From the NCBI GenBank assembly GCA_943787435.1, contig CALSMK010000014.1, positions 29,097 to 93,096 of the forward strand: DNA of 64,000 nucleotides. The letters run 5' to 3'. Each line of letters opens with the position of its first letter. The first letter of the stretch is position 1. Shown here piece by piece: positions 62,370-64,000 of this stretch. The notes below the pieces were generated by a model, which did not search any database, was not told where the DNA came from, and saw only the letters and a program-made list of their open reading frames with translations. Source of the stretch: an uncultured Flavobacteriales bacterium (GTDB taxonomy: Bacteria > Bacteroidota > Bacteroidia > Flavobacteriales_D > Sanyastnellaceae). The translations under genes were made by a program, and so were the position numbers.

Positions 62370-64000
62370 TCAGGGGGAGCAATCCGTTCCGAAACCTGCC
62401 AGAAGGATGAGCAGGTCGGCACTGGTGACGGCTCCGTTTCCGTCTACATCCTGCTCGCAGTCGGTGGTACAGCCGAATTCGCTCAGCAATCCAAGAAGGT
62501 CTTCGATGGCGGTGAGGCCATCTCCATTCAAATCGCTGGAGCAGGGTGCGAGTTCACCACTGGACACAAATCCATCGCAGTTCACGTCGCCTCCCAATGG
62601 CGCGACAGGGGCGCCAGGGTAAACATTGATGTTGTCGTCGTTGCAATCGCCAAACACGGTGACCCAACCCGGAGGGGGAACGCCACAGAACAGCTGACCT
62701 GCGCCTTCCTGATCGTCGCCAAAGCCGTCTCCATCGGAGTCGGGCCATGCGAGAATCGGAAAGAAGCAGGAACCATTGTCCTCGGTGGCTCCAGCCGCAT
62801 AATTGCAGGCGTCAGGGTGGGTGCATCCCGCAAATTCGTCGCCGTCGCAAACGCCGTCGTTGTCTTGGTCGCCACTCAAGCAATTTCCATTGCAGTCCAG
62901 CCCTTCTTCTGGGAACACGCAGGTCCCATCGTCGCACAACACAAAGACGTCAAAATTGCAGGCCGCCGGATGCGTGCAGCCCGAAGCATAGAGGCAGTTC
63001 CCATCGTCCATGGACGACATCACGTCATGGTTGCACGCTGCCGGATCGGTGCAGCCATAACAGGAGTAGTCGCAAGGGGCGGGGCCGTCCGCTTCCGGGT
63101 CGAAGTTGCAGGCATAGGGAAGCATGCAGCCTGCATGTTGCACAGGAGGCAGGCAGAATTCCGTGGACAGCACACTCGAGAATTCAGGGTTGACTTCGTG
63201 ATACAGGGTGTCCAGAGGCAAGGACAATGTGATGAAAGAGCTGTCTTCGCATGCGCTCCAGCCATTGGCATTGAAGTCTTGCAGCACAAAGCTGCGGCAG
63301 CCCGCATCCAAGCAAAGTGTCCAAGAGGGAGACGCATCTTGAATGCTGCCCGGGCCGATGGCCAGGCCGTCATCCGGCAAGGCCCAACCCGTTTCATCGG
63401 TGGAGCAACCCAAGCCCATGGAGATGGTCAAGGGGTAGCAGCTGGGTTCACACGTCCCGTCGTCAAAGGCGGCATCCGGATTAAAGTTGGATGCATAGGC
63501 ATCACGGCATCCGCCTGCGTCCAAGTCGTTCAAACAAAAGGAGTAGAAGCCGACCACGCCTTCATTGGGCGCTTCGAGGAAGGGGCTTCCATCCAGCAAG
63601 GACAGCGAAAAGTCCAAGGGTGCTGAACAGTCGGCCATCAGGGCTTCGTATCCGCTGAGTTGATCTCGATGGACTTCGAATTGCAAGCAGGAGTTGGGCA
63701 AGCACAGGGTGTCCAAAGAGGTGGACCTCGGGGGCAGCCAGCCGCTCCGGTGAAGGACCCGACCGACCGCGTCACGGATCACCCAGCCATTCTGGGACGC
63801 GAAGCAATCTGTGGTGAAGGAAACCACCACCTCTGCGGGGTTTTCGATCCGCAGTGAACGAGAGGAGCGGGTGTTGTTGGCGCTCCGCTCATCCGGAGCC
63901 CCATCGACCCCAGTGACGATGGCTGTGAAGTCTGACCAGCCTGGAATGACGGCCAGGGCAGGAAGCGACAAATGCATGCTGTCTCCGGGAGCCAAGTTGC
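62370..64000 (-). CDS. Large secreted protein with Cys-rich ACN(Y/F) repeats and dockerin-like end, partial
   Basis: The window holds the last 542 codons; the N-terminus is outside. Several copies of a Cys-rich unit of about 20-35 residues are visible (GCTHPDACNYAAGATEDNG, GCTHPAACNFDVFVLCDDG, GCTDPAACNHDVMSSMDDG), typical of secreted proteins of marine Bacteroidota. Ca-binding Asp-rich stretches (DQDNDGVCDGDEFAG, DSDGDGFGDDQ) come between. It ends with two dockerin-like motifs (LNGDGLTAIEDLLGLLSEFG and VDGNGAVTSADLLILLAGFG). No T9SS domain is seen at the end. It is probably a surface or secreted protein. Confidence 0.8.
   Translation of the reverse strand, partial: NLAPGDSMHLSLPALAVIPGWSDFTAIVTGVDGAPDERSANNTRSSRSLRIENPAEVVVSFTTDCFASQNGWVIRDAVGRVLHRSGWLPPRSTSLDTLCLPNSCLQFEVHRDQLSGYEALMADCSAPLDFSLSLLDGSPFLEAPNEGVVGFYSFCLNDLDAGGCRDAYASNFNPDAAFDDGTCEPSCYPLTISMGLGCSTDETGWALPDDGLAIGPGSIQDASPSWTLCLDAGCRSFVLQDFNANGWSACEDSSFITLSLPLDTLYHEVNPEFSSVLSTEFCLPPVQHAGCMLPYACNFDPEADGPAPCDYSCYGCTDPAACNHDVMSSMDDGNCLYASGCTHPAACNFDVFVLCDDGTCVFPEEGLDCNGNCLSGDQDNDGVCDGDEFAGCTHPDACNYAAGATEDNGSCFFPILAWPDSDGDGFGDDQEGAGQLFCGVPPPGWVTVFGDCNDDNINVYPGAPVAPLGGDVNCDGFVSSGELAPCSSDLNGDGLTAIEDLLGLLSEFGCTTDCEQDVDGNGAVTSADLLILLAGFGTDCSP

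Noticed and set aside
62265..63626. 453-residue plus-strand frame opposite the repeat protein
   Set aside because: Antisense of the Cys-rich ACN(Y/F) repeats; the minus-strand frame has repeated, recognisable motifs.
1..64000. tRNA, rRNA or CRISPR array
   Set aside because: I looked for T-loop signatures, long conserved RNA segments and regularly spaced repeats; none was seen. A covariance search would be decisive.

Overview
The window looks like chromosomal DNA of a marine-type Bacteroidota (order Flavobacteriales or close). The evidence is in the sequence: secreted proteins with type IX secretion (T9SS) C-terminal domains, Bacteroidota-restricted families (DUF4249, DUF4294-like, DUF1573, CarboxypepD_reg-like, secreted repeats with an ACN(Y/F/H) core), a long NusB, and several matches to the Bacteroidota -7 promoter element TAnnTTTG. 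Base composition is moderately GC-rich. I found no rRNA, tRNA, CRISPR array, complete insertion sequence or complete prophage.

Layout. 1-2.9 kb: a frameshifted DUF4294-like secreted gene, an Smr-domain protein and two exported proteins of unknown role. 2.9-6.0 kb: a lower-GC accessory island of small unrecognised genes, a decayed DUF3883-like gene, an exported protein and a pentapeptide-repeat protein, with short direct repeats at the cassette boundaries. 6-10.3 kb: a ferredoxin divergent from a LuxC-type acyl-CoA reductase, a lipoprotein, a SpoIIAA-like protein and an exported protein. 10.4-19.7 kb: tamB divergent from tsaD, an SRPBCC protein, an orphan LytS-type kinase, an SF2 helicase divergent from ung. 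19.7-25.8 kb: WD40 protein, hisS, a kinase-like membrane protein that lacks the phospho-accepting His, meaB and small membrane or exported proteins. 25.8-32.0 kb: a four-gene minus-strand operon with a LysM protein carrying a degenerate lytic-transglycosylase fold, two SGNH hydrolases and an MBOAT O-acyltransferase. 32.1-35 kb: hybrid sensor kinase, a structured intergenic region, a YkuK-like RNase H-fold protein and another SRPBCC protein. 35-40.3 kb: a T9SS protein and a gingipain-like (C25) protease gene. 40.4-44.1 kb: a DUF4268 protein facing an Mrr-type restriction gene, then a TerB/DnaJ-type gene and a TPM-domain gene. 44.1-49.4 kb: TPM, lemA, htpG, a T9SS protein, a lipoprotein and a LOG-family protein. 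49.4-56 kb: nusB-DUF1573-yajC-ybbR-like-nhaC-uvrA, nearly all overlapping or abutting. 56-64 kb: DUF4249 lipoprotein, DUF4139 protein, the pepD-surE-orf-lpxB operon and the end of a large secreted repeat protein.

Two caveats govern interpretation. Between about 38.7 and 44.1 kb four neighbouring genes carry many single-base frame breaks while the protein sequence between breaks stays intact, so consensus error is more likely than gene decay. Functions of exported and lipoprotein genes are mostly family-level only. The most unusual items are the repeat-bounded cassette island (3.7-5.9 kb), the dead-enzyme pair (pseudo-histidine kinase; LysM protein without the catalytic Glu) and the double-hairpin intergenic segment at 33.7-33.9 kb.
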